Source of the DNA: Rosellinia necatrix
Lineage: Eukaryota > Ascomycota > Sordariomycetes > Xylariales > Xylariaceae
DNA: 64,000 nt
Assembly: GCA_021209875.1 (NCBI GenBank)
Contig: JAGYVD010000003.1
Span: 1,116,001 to 1,180,000, forward strand
Direction of reading: 5' to 3'
The position numbers and the translations under genes were made by a program. Under the pieces are notes generated by a model. The model was not told the origin of the DNA. It worked only from the letters and a program-made list of their open reading frames with translations, and ran no database searches. This document shows, piece by piece, positions 9,906 through 23,300 of the stretch (positions are counted from its first letter, which is position 1; the number at the start of each line of letters is the position of its first letter).

Positions 9906-12900
9906 TATTTATTTAAAACAAAAAAAAAATAACAGATTAAACACTTCGATATTAAAAAAACGCTTAAAAGCTGCAATAATATTATATTTACAACAAAGCT
10001 TTTTTATTTTAAAGCTAATAACGTAGCAAAAAAAATATAAGCTAAAGCTTTATTTTTAGTAATTATATAAACTAAATCTTCTAGCGATATAAATAATATT
10101 ATAATTTTTAGCTTGCTACCGATTTATATTTGCATTAAATTAAACTTGTAATTTTTTTTTAAAAAAACAAGCTAGAGCTAATATAACAAACATTTTTTTG
10201 TTTTTAAAAAAAAAATTAGTTAACGTAAGCTATATTTTTGCTTGCAGCGCTTTAAACGCAAAAAAAAAAAAATTTTTAGTTAAGCTAACTTAAATTTAAA
10301 ATCAGGTTAAGTTTAGCCTGTTTAAAAAGTTTAAACATAAATTTTAAGTCTGTTAAAATATATAAGCTATTTTTTATAGTTTAATTAATAATAAGCTAGT
10401 TTTTGAAAGTTAATTAAAAATAAATTATAACAATATTTTACAGCAATTTTAAATTAATAAATTTAATTAAGCTATAAATAAAAAGCATATATATTTTAAA
10501 CGTAGTTACAGGTTTATATATAAACTAAAAAAAATATTATAATATAAATAATATTTTTAAACTAAAAGCATATAAAAATAATATTTTTATTTAAGCATAA
10601 AGTTTTTAACTTTTATAGCAATTTATGCACGGTTATTTAAATTATAATTACATATAGTTTTAATTATAAATAATTTTGCCCGTGTAATATATAAGCTAAG
10701 TTTAATATATAAACTAAAAGCAGTAATTTTTTTTGCAGCAACTTATATAAAATATTATTTAATAACTTTATATATAGCTGTTTTATAATTAAAACAAAAT
10801 TAAAAATAAAAATTTAATTATTTATTAGTTATAGTTTTAAAAATAATAAACAGCGTTAATTTAATAACAAACTAAACTAAAAATAATTTATATTTAAATA
10901 TATTTTATTAAAAAAACAAACTTTATAATAAATAAAATAATTATAACTATATTAAAGCTGGCCTAGCTTTATGCTGCTATAAGCACATATACTACTGCTA
11001 TAAAAGCATATATAAAAAACCAGCTTATATTAAAAAAAAAGCTTAAAATACGTCGGCCGTTTTATAACCTAGTTATAGTTTAATAATTTAATTAAAATTT
11101 AACCTATATTTACCCTAAAAACAACTTAAAATATTATTAATTATTTGAATAATAATATTAGTTTTAAAACTATTATTTAAACCTGCGGCAAATATGATAC
11201 TAAAGTTTAAAATTTTTAATTAAACAGATTTTTTATTTATAGCTTTTTTTTTTTTTTTTTAATTTAAATTTTAGTAAAAAACGTTATAAAACTATTTAAA
11301 TAATTTAAAAAAACTATTAATTAATATTTTATGTTATAAAGCATATTTAAATTATAAAAGCTATTTTAATCCGGGCCGCTTAAATAACTTAAAATTAGCT
11401 AATAAAAACTATTTAATAATTAAATAATAAATCAAAGCAGATTTAACATAAAATCAGATTATAAAGTAAAGTAGTTTTATAGGCCTAGTTTGTTTTTTTT
11501 TAGGCCTAATTTTAAAATCTTTTAGAAAATAGCGCTAAATATACTACCTGTTTTTTTTAAAAACGGCTTAATTAATAATTAAATTTAATTTAAAATAATA
11601 ACGCTTAAATATTTAATAATATAATAAATGTTTAACTTAATTTAAGCCGCAGGCTTAAACGTACATTTTATTAAAAAAAACTTAAAAAACGTGTTTTAAT
11701 TAGTTCTGGTTATATTTTTACAATAAATACTGCTTAAATTTAAATAAAAATTAAAGTTTTTTTATAAGGATTATTTTTTGTTTAGCTTGCGTACAGCTTT
11801 TTTTATTTTTAATTTATTTATTAAATGTCTGCATTAAATTTTAAAAGCTTTTTTCTGTTTATATTAATAATATATTATTTAAACAAATTTATTTCTATAA
11901 TTTTTATATTATATATTTAAAAATATTTAATATTTATTAAAAATACGACTGCTTTTTAAACGCGCTAAACTTAATTTTAAACTATAATAAAAACTATAAA
12001 AACATTTATATAAAAGTTTTTAGCATTAAAATTAATATGTTTTTAATATAAGTATAGCTTATTAATAAAAAAAAATTAAAAATAAAGCAAATTATATTTA
12101 AAGCAATATTAAAACCGTAAATATTTTAAAAAAAAACCAAAAAAGTTGCAGGCTATATAAGCTTTTATATTATAGTAATCCTGATTAGCAAAGCTTTTTT
12201 TTATAATTTATAAGCATTGCTGTTTAAATTTAGCTTGCAGCTATTTTAATTACTGTTTAAATATATAATATAAAATTTTATTTAATAGTTTAACGCTTCA
12301 GAAAACTTTAACAAAATATTTATATTAAATATAAGCGACCGCTTAATTTATTATTTATTTATAAACGTTTTAAAATTAAAGCTTAATAAATTTTAATTTA
12401 AAGCAGAAATAAACATTTATAACTAGTATATAATATTATTTATTTTTAAAAACTAGGCCTACAGCTATTTATGTTTTAAAAGCAAAATATTATAAAATAT
12501 TAATATTTTTAAAATTATAGCAATTTAAATCGTGTTTTAATACTAATATATATATTAAACGTTTAATATTATAATTATTTATATAAATAATACGACTGCA
12601 CAAGCTAGTTTAATTAATATGTTTATAAAAAACCTTTTATTATTATATTTGTTTTATAAAATATTTATTTTAGCTATATAAAACAACATCTGCTTTTAAA
12701 TTAAACAGATTATATTATAAAATAATAGTTTAGCTAATGCTTTATTTCAGGCCGAATTTATAACGATTATTAACTTATGTTTTTATTAGCAGTTTTTATT
12801 AAAAACAACCTAACTTTACGTTTTTTAAACAAGATTTAAAATAATAATTTATTTTATTTTAAAAATAATTGTATTTGTTTATTATACGTAGGCTTAATAG

Positions 12901-13889
12901 ATTTAATTTAAAAAATATATAATATAATAATAAACTTATATAAAAACTAGTGCTTTTATTAAAACAAGCCAGCTTAGCTTATATTAATATAAACTTTTGC
13001 TTTATATATATATAACCGTATATTTAGCTTTTTATAACGGCTTGTTTAAAGCTTAACTTTAAATAAATATATATTTACGTTACGGTTAGTTTATATTAAC
13101 TTATTTTTAAACATGCAAGTTTTTAAATATTTATATATTAAATATTTAATTTAAAAAACAGCATAATTTTTTTTTTATAAATAAAGCAACTTTATTAAAG
13201 CTTTAATTTTAAAACAATTTTTAATTAAACTAGTATTAAATAAAGCTATAACGGCCAAAAACTTATATAATAAACTAATAGTTAACGCAGCTTTTATAAT
13301 AGTTTAGCATAGCTTTTTATAACTAAATAAAATTATATATAATAAATCTAACTTATAAAAGCTTTATAAATAAGCTGCTTTAAATTTATTAAAGTTATTA
13401 ATTTAATTTTTAATAAATAAAAACTATTTTTAAATATTATTACGCGGAATAAAAACAAATAAAAAACGCTTTAAAATAAACGTAATAATAAACGTTATAA
13501 ACAGCTTATTATACTTAATTATTTACGTAGTAAACTTTTTTAAAATAAAATATTATTTTAACATATATATATAATTTATTGCTATTTTTTTATTTTATAT
13601 ATAACGTTTTTTTAAAAACTAAAACATTTTAAATTTTATAAAACCGTTTATTATGTTTAAAAGTTAACTATAACATATATTTAAGTTATAGTTTTAAATA
13701 AAGCGCCGTTTAATATATATATAATATAAATATAAATAAAAATAATATAAAACTTTTAAACTATTAAACATTAAACGTAATAAAACGCTACTATAAAACA
13801 TTTTTAGCTAAAATATTAAAAATTAATAAACGTTTTATATTTAATATAAGCTTAAACTATTTTATATTATAAAAGCTAATAAAAAAACG

Positions 13890-14008
13890 AAACTTTAGCT
13901 ATATCTGCTGCGCTAGCTTAAATAATTAACAAAGGACTAAACCCTGGTTATATTTGTTGGGCTAGCTTAAATAATTAATAAAAAACTAAACCTTGGTTAT
14001 ACTTGTTA
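13890..14008. repeat. Tandem repeat of period about 49 bp
   Basis: The word GCTAGCTTAAATAATTAA occurs at 13913 and again at 13962, each followed by a similar stretch and ACTAAACCCTGGTTATA or its mutated form ACTAAACCTTGGTTATA. There are about two and a half units inside element B. Confidence 0.8.
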
Positions 14009-14039
14009 TTTTGTTTTAAAAGCTTATTTAATATTAAAT

Positions 14040-14360
14040 TTGCGTTAAATTTATTTTTATTAGCAGATAGATAAACACACCTGGTATAAACGTTAAATTT
14101 ATCGCGAATTTGCTTTTAATTTTAATAAAATTTAGCAGCAGTATATTTAATTAATTATGTAGCAAATTTATAGCAAATTTATTTTTAACTACTAAATGAA
14201 AAAAGATTTATACTATTATATATTAAATTTATATGAAGTTTGCAGCAAAACATAAAATAATTAGACTATTTAAAAGTATTTTCATTATATACTTTTTATT
14301 TAACGTTTAAGCTATTATATATTAAATTTAAGCTTAATTTATAGCTAATTTATTTATTAT
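14040..14360. repeat. Interspersed AAATTTGC/GCAAATTT words
   Basis: Short words such as AAATTTGC, GCAAATTTAT and TAAATTTA recur irregularly about every 30-60 bases. It looks like an old degenerate tandem array inside element B; the period is not regular enough to define a unit. Confidence 0.4.
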
Positions 14361-14457
14361 CGACGGCTTTTAGCGTTAAAACATTTAAAAAAAGACTTTT
14401 ATTAAGCAAATTTGCACTTTTTTTGCTACGATTTTTATTATTTTTACTACCGCCCGT

Positions 14458-14502
14458 ATTATTGTTGTTGCTGTTGTTGTTATTATTATTGTTGTTGTTA
14501 AG
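14458..14502. repeat. (TTG/TTA)n trinucleotide repeat
   Basis: A run of TTG and TTA triplets with one CTG. On the minus strand it reads as AAC/AAT triplets and could be a relic of a poly-Asn or poly-Gln stretch. Confidence 0.85.
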
Positions 14503-15436
14503 AGCTTTTGCCGCAGCAGCTTTTCTAATTTATTTTTGCCTTAAACTCTGACTTTAGACCTTACTAATAGTTTTATATAATAAAGCTTTATAATTAGCAT
14601 TAAATTTGTTGTAAATTTACGGCAGATTTTTATTTTTAGCGCTTTAAAACGCTTTATAAACATTTAATGCAACATAATTACAACAGGCGGCTGCTCAGGC
14701 CCGCATAAATAAGTTTTATTATTTTTTAATTTTTATATTGTTTATATTAATTTAGCAAGAAATTAGCATTAAATTTGCTATATATTAGCTTTAATAATTT
14801 ATATTAAAATATTTATTTAAACGGTTTTTTTTTTAAGCTTTTATATAATATATATATTTAAAAGTTTATATATTAATATTGTTTACGTAGAAAACGTTTA
14901 TATTTTAAACAAGTTAATAATTAATTTGCTTTAAATTATAACTATTAATTTTTATAATATAAAACATATAATAAATATAATAAATTTAACGCTTAATTAT
15001 TATAACAAGCTTTTAATTTATAATAAATTAGCATTAAATTTAAAAAATTTTTGTTAAAAAACTTATTTTTGTTATACGATTTTAATAACGGCAGGCTAAA
15101 AAGCTGGCAACAAGCTAGCGCGTTTTTATTTAAAGTTAAAAGCATTATTATTTATTAAAAGCCAGGCGTTAATATATTATTAACGTTTTAAATTTAAAGC
15201 AAATTTATATTATATTGTTATATTTATTAAAAAAAAAGTTATAAAAGCTAAAACAAAAAGCTTTTATTTACGGACCTAGTTATATTTTTTATTCCGTTTA
15301 GCCAACTTTATTTAAAAAATTTATTTAATTATATTTAGTTATATATTTTTAACTTTTTTTATTTTATAGATTAATTATATTTTTTAATTTTTATTATTTT
15401 ATTTATAAATAAAATAAACGTTTAAAACGTAAGTTT

Positions 15437-15620
15437 AGGCATTTTTCCGGCTAGTTTTTTAAGCTTAACTATATACTAAATTTAACGCTAAAAAATAAGC
15501 ATATGTTTGTTATACTTTTAGCTGCAGCTTTATATTAAAAACAACTTGTATTAAGCTTACGCTTTTTTTTAAAATATATATTATTTATACTGCACAGTAT
15601 GCTTTGTTAATAATATAAAT
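15437..15620 (+). repeat. Repeat A, copy 1
   Basis: About 180 bases beginning AGGCATTTTTCCGGCTAG and ending near ATGCTTTGTTAATAATATA. The second copy starts at 15796, about 360 bases later. This copy is the more strongly mutated one and is directly followed by the right B block. Confidence 0.8.
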
Positions 15621-15624
15621 AATT

Positions 15625-15720
15625 AAGTTTTATTAAAATTAAAGCTCTACTACCTAACTTTTTTTTTTATAACTTTAACTTTTAGGTATATTAGGCTTAA
15701 AATAGCTTTAAATTTGTTTT
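15625..15720. repeat. Right terminal repeat of element B
   Basis: A mutated copy of 9816-9905: AAAGCTCTACTACCTAACTT corresponds to the preserved GGGCTCTACCACCTAATTT, and TTAGGTATATTAGGCTTAAA to TTAGGCATATTAGGCTCGAA. All differences are of RIP type. Confidence 0.75.
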
Positions 15721-15795
15721 ATTTACTACTTGATAGCAACAGGCCACAAGAAAAAAACTAGGTTTTTTTAGTCAGTAAATAATATATATAATATA

Positions 15796-15979
15796 GGGCA
15801 TTTTTCCGGCTAGCTTTTTAAGCCCGACTATATATTAAATTTAACGCTAAAAAATAAACATACGTTTGTTATAATTTTGGCTGCGGCTTTATATTAAAAG
15901 CGACTTGTATTAGGCTTACGCTCCCCCTTAGAATATATGCTATTTATACTGCGCGGTATGCCATGTTGGTGATATAGAT
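15796..15979 (+). repeat. Repeat A, copy 2 (less mutated)
   Basis: GGCATTTTTCCGGCTAGC, TTAAGCCCGACTATATA, GCTTACGCTCCCCCTTAGAA and CTGCGCGGTATGCC are readable. In copy 1 the corresponding Cs and Gs are largely T and A. The pair suggests a tandem duplication of a 360-bp unit or two nearby solo terminal repeats. Confidence 0.8.
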
Positions 15980-18900
15980 ATAAAAATATTATATAAATAA
16001 GCTGAATAATTTATATTAATATTTAAAAAAAGAATTATTATTAATAAAAATTTTATAATACTATTTATAAGAATAAAATTATTTATTTATAAAACATTAA
16101 ACATATATAAACATCTTATAAAATTTTATTAACGCTATTTTTAATTATTTTAATTTTTAAAACATATTATGATAAATCGGTTTTAATAATTAAAATAAAT
16201 TATAAATTAATAAAAAATATAGTGGCGTTTATAATATTTATAACTTATAACAGCAATAAATAATTATTTAAAACAGTTATTTTATTTAAAGTTTATAAAT
16301 TAACTATTATATATGAATATAGTTTTGTTTATATATAAGCTATATAATAAAAATTAAATATATAAATAAATAAAAACTGTTAATTTAATTTAATTTATTT
16401 TATTTATAAAATTTATTCAATATTATATTAACTACTTTTTAATTATATATTGTAAAAAATAAAATTTCAAAATTAGTTTTATTAATTATTAATTATTAAT
16501 TAAAAGATTTTTTTTATAATATATTAATAGTATTTTAGTTTTTTAAATTTGAAATATTTTTATAATAATTTAAAAATTTTTAACGTTGTGTTATTTTTTA
16601 TATAAATAAATTATTTATTTAAAGCTTTAATTTTATTTTTTATTAAGCGTTTTTATATTTAATATTAATAAAACTTTTTAAATTTTAAGGTTTCGCAGTT
16701 TATTTAATTATTTGCTTATTTTTATTATAAACGCTTTTATTATATAAATTAGATAAATTATATTTATTATATTTATTGTATTAATTATATTAAAAACTTT
16801 ATTAAAAAAAAGCCTGTTAAAAATATTATATTGTTCTAACATTTTAATTATTTTAGCGATCGCGTTAATTTTATTATAATTAAATCTAAGTTTTAAGTTA
16901 TATTATAATTTTAATACATATTAAAAATAATAATAGTAATAATAAAATTATTGATAAAAATCTATTAATAAATATATATTTTATTTTTAAATATAAAAAT
17001 ATTAAAAATAGCACTTAATAAAACATTTAAAAATATATTAAATAATAAGATAGTATTAATTAATAATATATGAATTATATTTATAGTTTTAGCTGCTGTT
17101 AAACTTATAATTATTATTATAGTTCTAAAAAAACTTTTATATATATTTTTAATATTTAATTTTTATATAGTTGTTTTTAAATTATATTTATTTAAATATT
17201 TTTAAAAGAGTTTTAGTTTTAAAAATAAATTAACAAATATAACGTTAAAAAAGTTATAAACTTAATAAAACCTGCTATATTATTTGTTTTATAATAGTTT
17301 AAATATAAATTTTGTTTTTAAATAATAGTTTATATTTAATTAATATTAATATTAATATTTTAAGCGCTAAAATAACTTTTTATATTAACATTATTTTATA
17401 AATATATAAATTTATGTTAAAAACATTTAAAAAGCATTTAAAAATTTTAATATTAACAAAAATAATTATATTTAAATTATAATTAATTAATACTCTGTAA
17501 ATCTTTAAAAATTACTTTTTAATAATATTTTTATGTTTTCTTTTATAATTTAAACTATGGTTATAAATTTTAATAATTATGAAAATTTATAATGATTATC
17601 ATTTAATATATAAAATTTTAACATAGCTTTTAATTTATATTGCATTTAACTATTTTTTATTTTTTTTAAAAATCTTATTTATTTATTTTTAAAAATATAT
17701 TTAAATTTATTTAATAATTATTTTAAAATATAAAACATTATTATGTTTTATTTTTATTTTTGAAAATAATACAACTTCTTAAATATTTTTAAACTAATAA
17801 TATAATCAATTTATTTTTTATTTAAAATTTAAAAAAGGTTTTTATATAATTTTTAATAATTATATTTATATAAATATTTAAACAATATATTATATCATGT
17901 AAATAATATATAATGTTGCTTATAAATATATTTAATTAAACATTTAATATAATATATAATACATTCACTTTAATTGTATGCTAAATCAAACATTTAATTA
18001 TAAGATTTATATAATTAGCTATAATTAATTATAATGAACGTTTTATTATTATTTAAGTTAAAGCTAAACAAAATATAAAACGATATTATATTCAATATTA
18101 ATAAATTTAATTTAGCTATATTATATAATGGCTGTAATAACAGCAGTTAGAATAAAACCCAACTATGCTTATATATTAAGAAAAAAACTAAAGTTGAGAA
18201 AAAAAAAGAACTATTTATATTGCCGGCGGGCAGAATTTTTATTTATATATACTGCTAGCTATTTATTATATAACTGGCCTACTGTATTTATTATTTTATA
18301 TTTATATTTATTTAGCTAAAAAACTAATTAAAAACTGCTAAGCTATGTATTTATTTAACTAATCAAAGCTATAATAGCTATAAGCTATAATAATCTTTTT
18401 TTTATAAAAAAACTGAGCTTAAGTTTTTAGCGGCGCAAACTTAAAAACGTGCTAAATTAAAAAATTTTCAAAGCTGTTTATACAATGTTTAAAGCTTAAA
18501 CTAAAAACTTTTAAATTAATATTTTTAAGCAATAAAAAATATTTTTAATATATATAATTTATTAAAATTTAAAAGTTTTTAATTTTTACTTTTATATTTA
18601 TTATATTAATTAATTCATTTTTATTTAATTCATTTTTAATTAAGCTATTTATTATTTTATTCATGTTTTATTTATAATTTTAGTTATATTTTATTATTTG
18701 ATATATTATTATTTTTATATGTTTTAATAAATATATTTTTTTAGCGGTTTAATTTAATTTTATAATTAATTTTATAATTGTTTTTTAATTTTTGATATTA
18801 TATTTTTTAGCTTAATTAAAACGTTTTTAAATCAACAGCTAAATATTAATTATTCTTATATTTTTAGGTCTTTTAAAATAATTTATGAAATAGTTTTTTT

Positions 18901-20124
18901 TTGATTTCTTTTTAATTTTTTATTGTTTTATTAACAATTTTTTTTAATCAGAGGATTTTTATTTAAATAACAAATTATTAGTTTATTTTATAATTATTTA
19001 ATATAAAACTAACAGCTTTTTGTTATATTATTAATAATTTTAGTTTAAATATATTAAAACAGTTAATTTTAATATTAATAATTTTAAAACTTATAATATT
19101 ATTAAATAGTCTAGCTTATTATTAAATTAATCAGTTTTTTTAATAATATAAATATATAATTTTAATTATAAAATCTAAGTTTTATTAATATTTATTAGCT
19201 TATATAATCATTTATTATTATATTTTTATATTTATATTTTTATTTTTTAATATAATCGCAGAGTTTTTTATAAACGTTTATGCTTTTTTAACCCGTTTTT
19301 TTTAACCTATTTGTTCTATAGTTATTTTATTTTTATTTAAAAATTTTCATTCAACGTTATATTTATTAGTTTTTTTATCCATATTTTTTTTTTAAAATAG
19401 CTTTTTTAAAATTTTATAAAATAAAAACGTTTATATAACGTTTAAAGCTAAAAACGTTTGAAACTAGTTTGTTTAAAAATAGTTAATAGATAATTATAAC
19501 TGTTAATTTATTTAGAAATATATTATTTTTATTTATTTTATTAATTAATGATATTTTATTATAAAAAGTCTAGCTTTATATTATAAATTTTTAATAATTT
19601 ATTTATAAAATTAATAATAAACTGTTTTTATTATTATTAATTATTATTTTAAGCTATTTATATATTTAACAAAAACTTTTATAATATATTTTAGAACTAT
19701 TTTTGTTATTATTAATTTTTATATATAATTTTTATATTCGTTTTAAAATTTATTAATTATATAAAATATTATATTATTTTTATATTTATTTTTAATAAAG
19801 ATTTTAAAATTAACTATTATATATGATTATATATATTTTAATATTAATAAAAAGTCAGCTTATTTAATATTTTATTATAAAAACTTTAATAAAACAATAA
19901 CAATAGTTTATTAGATATTAGTTAATTTTATAATATCGTTTTAATTATTAATAACATCAAAATACCAACTGTTTTATTTCTCTATAATTTAAATATATAA
20001 TTACTAGCTTTATAAAAGCTTTTTTATTTATTTTAATTTATAGATTATTATATTTGGGGACTACTAATTTTTTTTTATATAATAAAAAGTTTTTTAATAT
20101 TAACTAATTAAAGTTTTTATTACA
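15980..20124. other. AT-rich desert, no gene seen
   Basis: No repeat of this stretch was recognised elsewhere in the window. A 63-codon open frame at 18128-18319 encodes a Lys/Ile/Tyr/Leu-rich peptide with no motif and is taken as chance. A few G+C remnants (GCGATCGCG near 16858) carry no visible information. Confidence 0.55.
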
Positions 20125-20351
20125 GTTATAGATGCCTGGTCCTTCCTGTAGCATGGGTGGCATATGCAGGACATCCGTACACCTGTTGCCAACTGTAGCG
20201 CACAGGCTGGACCTACCCCACACACCTATATTTAGCCAGAATTCTAGTAGGCTAATTCCTTTTACTTATTTTTTTTTGTTATCTGTATGTTTTTATATAA
20301 TATATTATTTATTGCTAAAGCTTTAATTTTTTATTTATAACTAGTGCAACA
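20125..20351 (+). repeat. D repeat, left LTR of element E (227 bp)
   Basis: It contains ACATCCGTACACCTGTTGCC, ACCTACCCCACACACC, AGCCAGAATTCTAGTAGGC and GTGCAACA. Its length equals those of the copies at 26794 (to within one base) and 53492. The open frame at 20132-20326 lies wholly inside this LTR and is not a gene. Confidence 0.8.
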
Positions 20352-23300
20352 ATTTATAAATTATTTAATTTATTTTTAAAATATTAGGACTGGTTTTTTA
20401 AATATTTTTTATTAGCTGATTTTAAAATAGCTTTTATTATTAAAGCCAGGAGTAGTTAAAAACAAGCTAAAACTTTAGCACGCTAAAAAATAAATTTGTT
20501 TTATATAATATTTAAATTTTTAATTATTTTATTAGCAAAACTTTTAATAATATATATAAAATTAAATATATTTAATTTAGCTTTAAAAACCTGTTATAAT
20601 ATAATTTATTATAAAAACAAAAATAAAACTAATATTAGCGCTTAAAAACCGCTAATAAAACTACCTTTCAAATTTTATTTATAAATTTAAAACTTTAAAT
20701 TTAAAAATATTATATAAAAAACAAGCAAGTTTTTTTTAAAGCAGTTAATTTATTAATATAATAGTTTATAAAACTAGCTATTAAAAACAAGCGAACTATT
20801 TTTTATAAAAATTAATTATAAAAAAAAAGTTTTTGCGTAGCTAAACAATAAAAAATTAATTAATTTTAAAGCATTTATTAACCTAGCTTAAATATTTTTA
20901 CTACTACTGCTTCATTTAATAAATAAAACTTTAAATATATATATTAATAATATTTTAATAAACAGCAATAAATTATTACTTTTTATAAAATGTATTATAA
21001 AATAAATAAAAATCGCTTTTAAATAAGTTAAAAATTTAAAATATATATAATTTAATGAAATAAAAACTTAAAAAATATAAAAAAATATAAAAACTAGACT
21101 AAAAACTAAAAATAATATAAAACTATTTTATTAACTTATAAAAAATTATATGAAAGTTTAATAAAAATTAAATAAGCTATATTAAGCTGTTTTTATAAAC
21201 TTTTATATTTAAACTAAAAAAGGTTTAATAACGCTGCTATAAACTATATTATAGCTAAACTTAAAATAATAACTAAATAATAAAACTGCTTATAAGATTT
21301 TTTATATAAATTAAACTAATAAATAATTAATTTATTTAATTAAATATAAAATATTTTTTCAAAAGTTTTTAAAAAGGATTTTATAAATTTATTAAAATTA
21401 TAATAAATAAATTTTATAATGAAACTATGAAAAACGAAATTAATTTTAAAATTTAATATTATAATATAATAAATAGTTTAAAAGTTAATATGAACTAGTT
21501 TATAAATAACTTTATAAAAATAAACAATATTAAATCTTATTTTATTAAAAAGCTTTAAAAACCTGATTTTTATTTATTAAACAAACATTTTAATATAATT
21601 ATAACATTTAAAATTTTAATATAATATTTATATAATATTTGTAAAAACATAAATATATTTAAAAAAATAAAAGCTGAATATAAAATATTGAATTTTAATA
21701 AATACTTTTATTTAAATTTATTTAATTGAAAACAGATTTTATAAAACGTGTTAAAAGAACATATTTTAATAACGCTAAATGAAAAAAAATTTAAAAACAA
21801 ATTGTTGTTATAACTTATAACTAAAATAATTAAACTTTAACGTGTATATAAAATATTATATATAAATAGCTTATTATTTATTAATTAATAATTAAAAGCG
21901 AATTAACGCTTATAAAATAAAAAACTTTTAAAAATACAACTTATATTTAACATAATTATATTTTTATAACGCTTGTTAAAAATAAACATCTGCTTTATTT
22001 ATATTATTATTAATAAATTAAAACTAAACATTTAACTTATTAATTAAAAAATAAAACAACTAATTATAAAAAGTAAATATTTTTATTATAAACAAAAAAA
22101 TATATTATTAAAGATTATTTTTAAAATTTTTAAATAAAGATAATATAACGCCCGCGTTAATATAAATATAAACTAACTTTTATTACAGTATTAAAAAAAC
22201 ACTTTGTATATTAAAACAGAAAAAAATAACTTTAAAATAAATAAACTTTTTTTTAAAGCTAATGTTACTGTTTATAAATAAAAGAAAATATAATAAATAA
22301 TTATTTAAATAATAAATTATTTTTAATAAGTTATAAAAACTTAAAAATATAAAAGCAGGTATATATATATATATAAACATACTTTTTATTAAAGAATTAA
22401 TAAAACTATTTAATCTATTAATTATAAATAAATTTAAACAATAAATAATTATTAAATATAATAAAAATAAAATTAAAAATTAATATAATATTATAACTAA
22501 TTTTAAAATATATAATAAAAGTTTTAAAAATATTTTTATTAATATATTAAATATAAACTACAAAATTATAGTTAAAAAAATAGTTGAAACAATATAATAT
22601 ATTATAAAACATAAAACAATATATTTTAGTTTTTTTCCTAACTTATTAAAAATTATAAATATAATTATATATTAATAATACATAAAACAAAAACCTGGTT
22701 ACAACATTTAAAATATTAAAAAAATACTAACTAATAAAACTACAACATTAAACTTAATAAAAAAAAAAAACATTAAAAAAAAAGTGCTGCAGTAAATATG
22801 TTTAAAAATATACTGCTAAAAAAAAAAACAACTTAATATAAAATTACTTAAAAAAAGTAAAAAATTTTGAGAAAAAACCAACGCTTTTTATATTAAAAAT
22901 AAAACCGATTTTAAAAAATATTAACAAAAATATATTATTTTTATAAAAATTTAATATTAATAAATTTTACTATATAAAAAAAACAGTATTAGCTAAAATA
23001 AAAAAAAACCTAATATTTAAATTATTATGTTTAATATTGTTATGTTTATAACGTTAATAAAAATAAAGCGAAGCGTTAATAAAATATAAATTATTAATAT
23101 TTATTAAATTAATAAATTAATAAACAAAAAATATAAACAAATAAAAATAAAAAACAAAAACAAGTTAACATAAAAAACGTTAAAACTTATACTTTTAAAA
23201 TATTATAACTTTTTAACATATTTAAAAAAAAAGCAGATAATTTATTTTTTATTAACTTTATATAAATTATAAAATAAATTTTATAAAAATAAATTAATTA

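Larger units (their letters stand above)
9816..15720. mobile_element. Degraded 5.8-kb element B with direct terminal repeats
   Basis: The block at 9816-9905 (GGGTTCTACTAGGGTCAGGG, then TTTTAGGCATATTAGGCTCG) recurs in mutated form at 15625-15720. The sequence following the left block is found again after the third copy at 46321, so block and interior belong together. I cannot assign a class: no reverse transcriptase or transposase motif is readable. The direct terminal repeats suggest an LTR element. Orientation is undetermined. Confidence 0.55.

Noticed and set aside
18128..18319. A 63-codon open frame in the isochore
   Set aside because: Lys/Tyr/Leu/Ile composition as expected from A+T-rich DNA; no motif and no second copy.
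20132..20326. A 64-codon open frame
   Set aside because: It lies inside a D repeat; other D copies do not keep it open.
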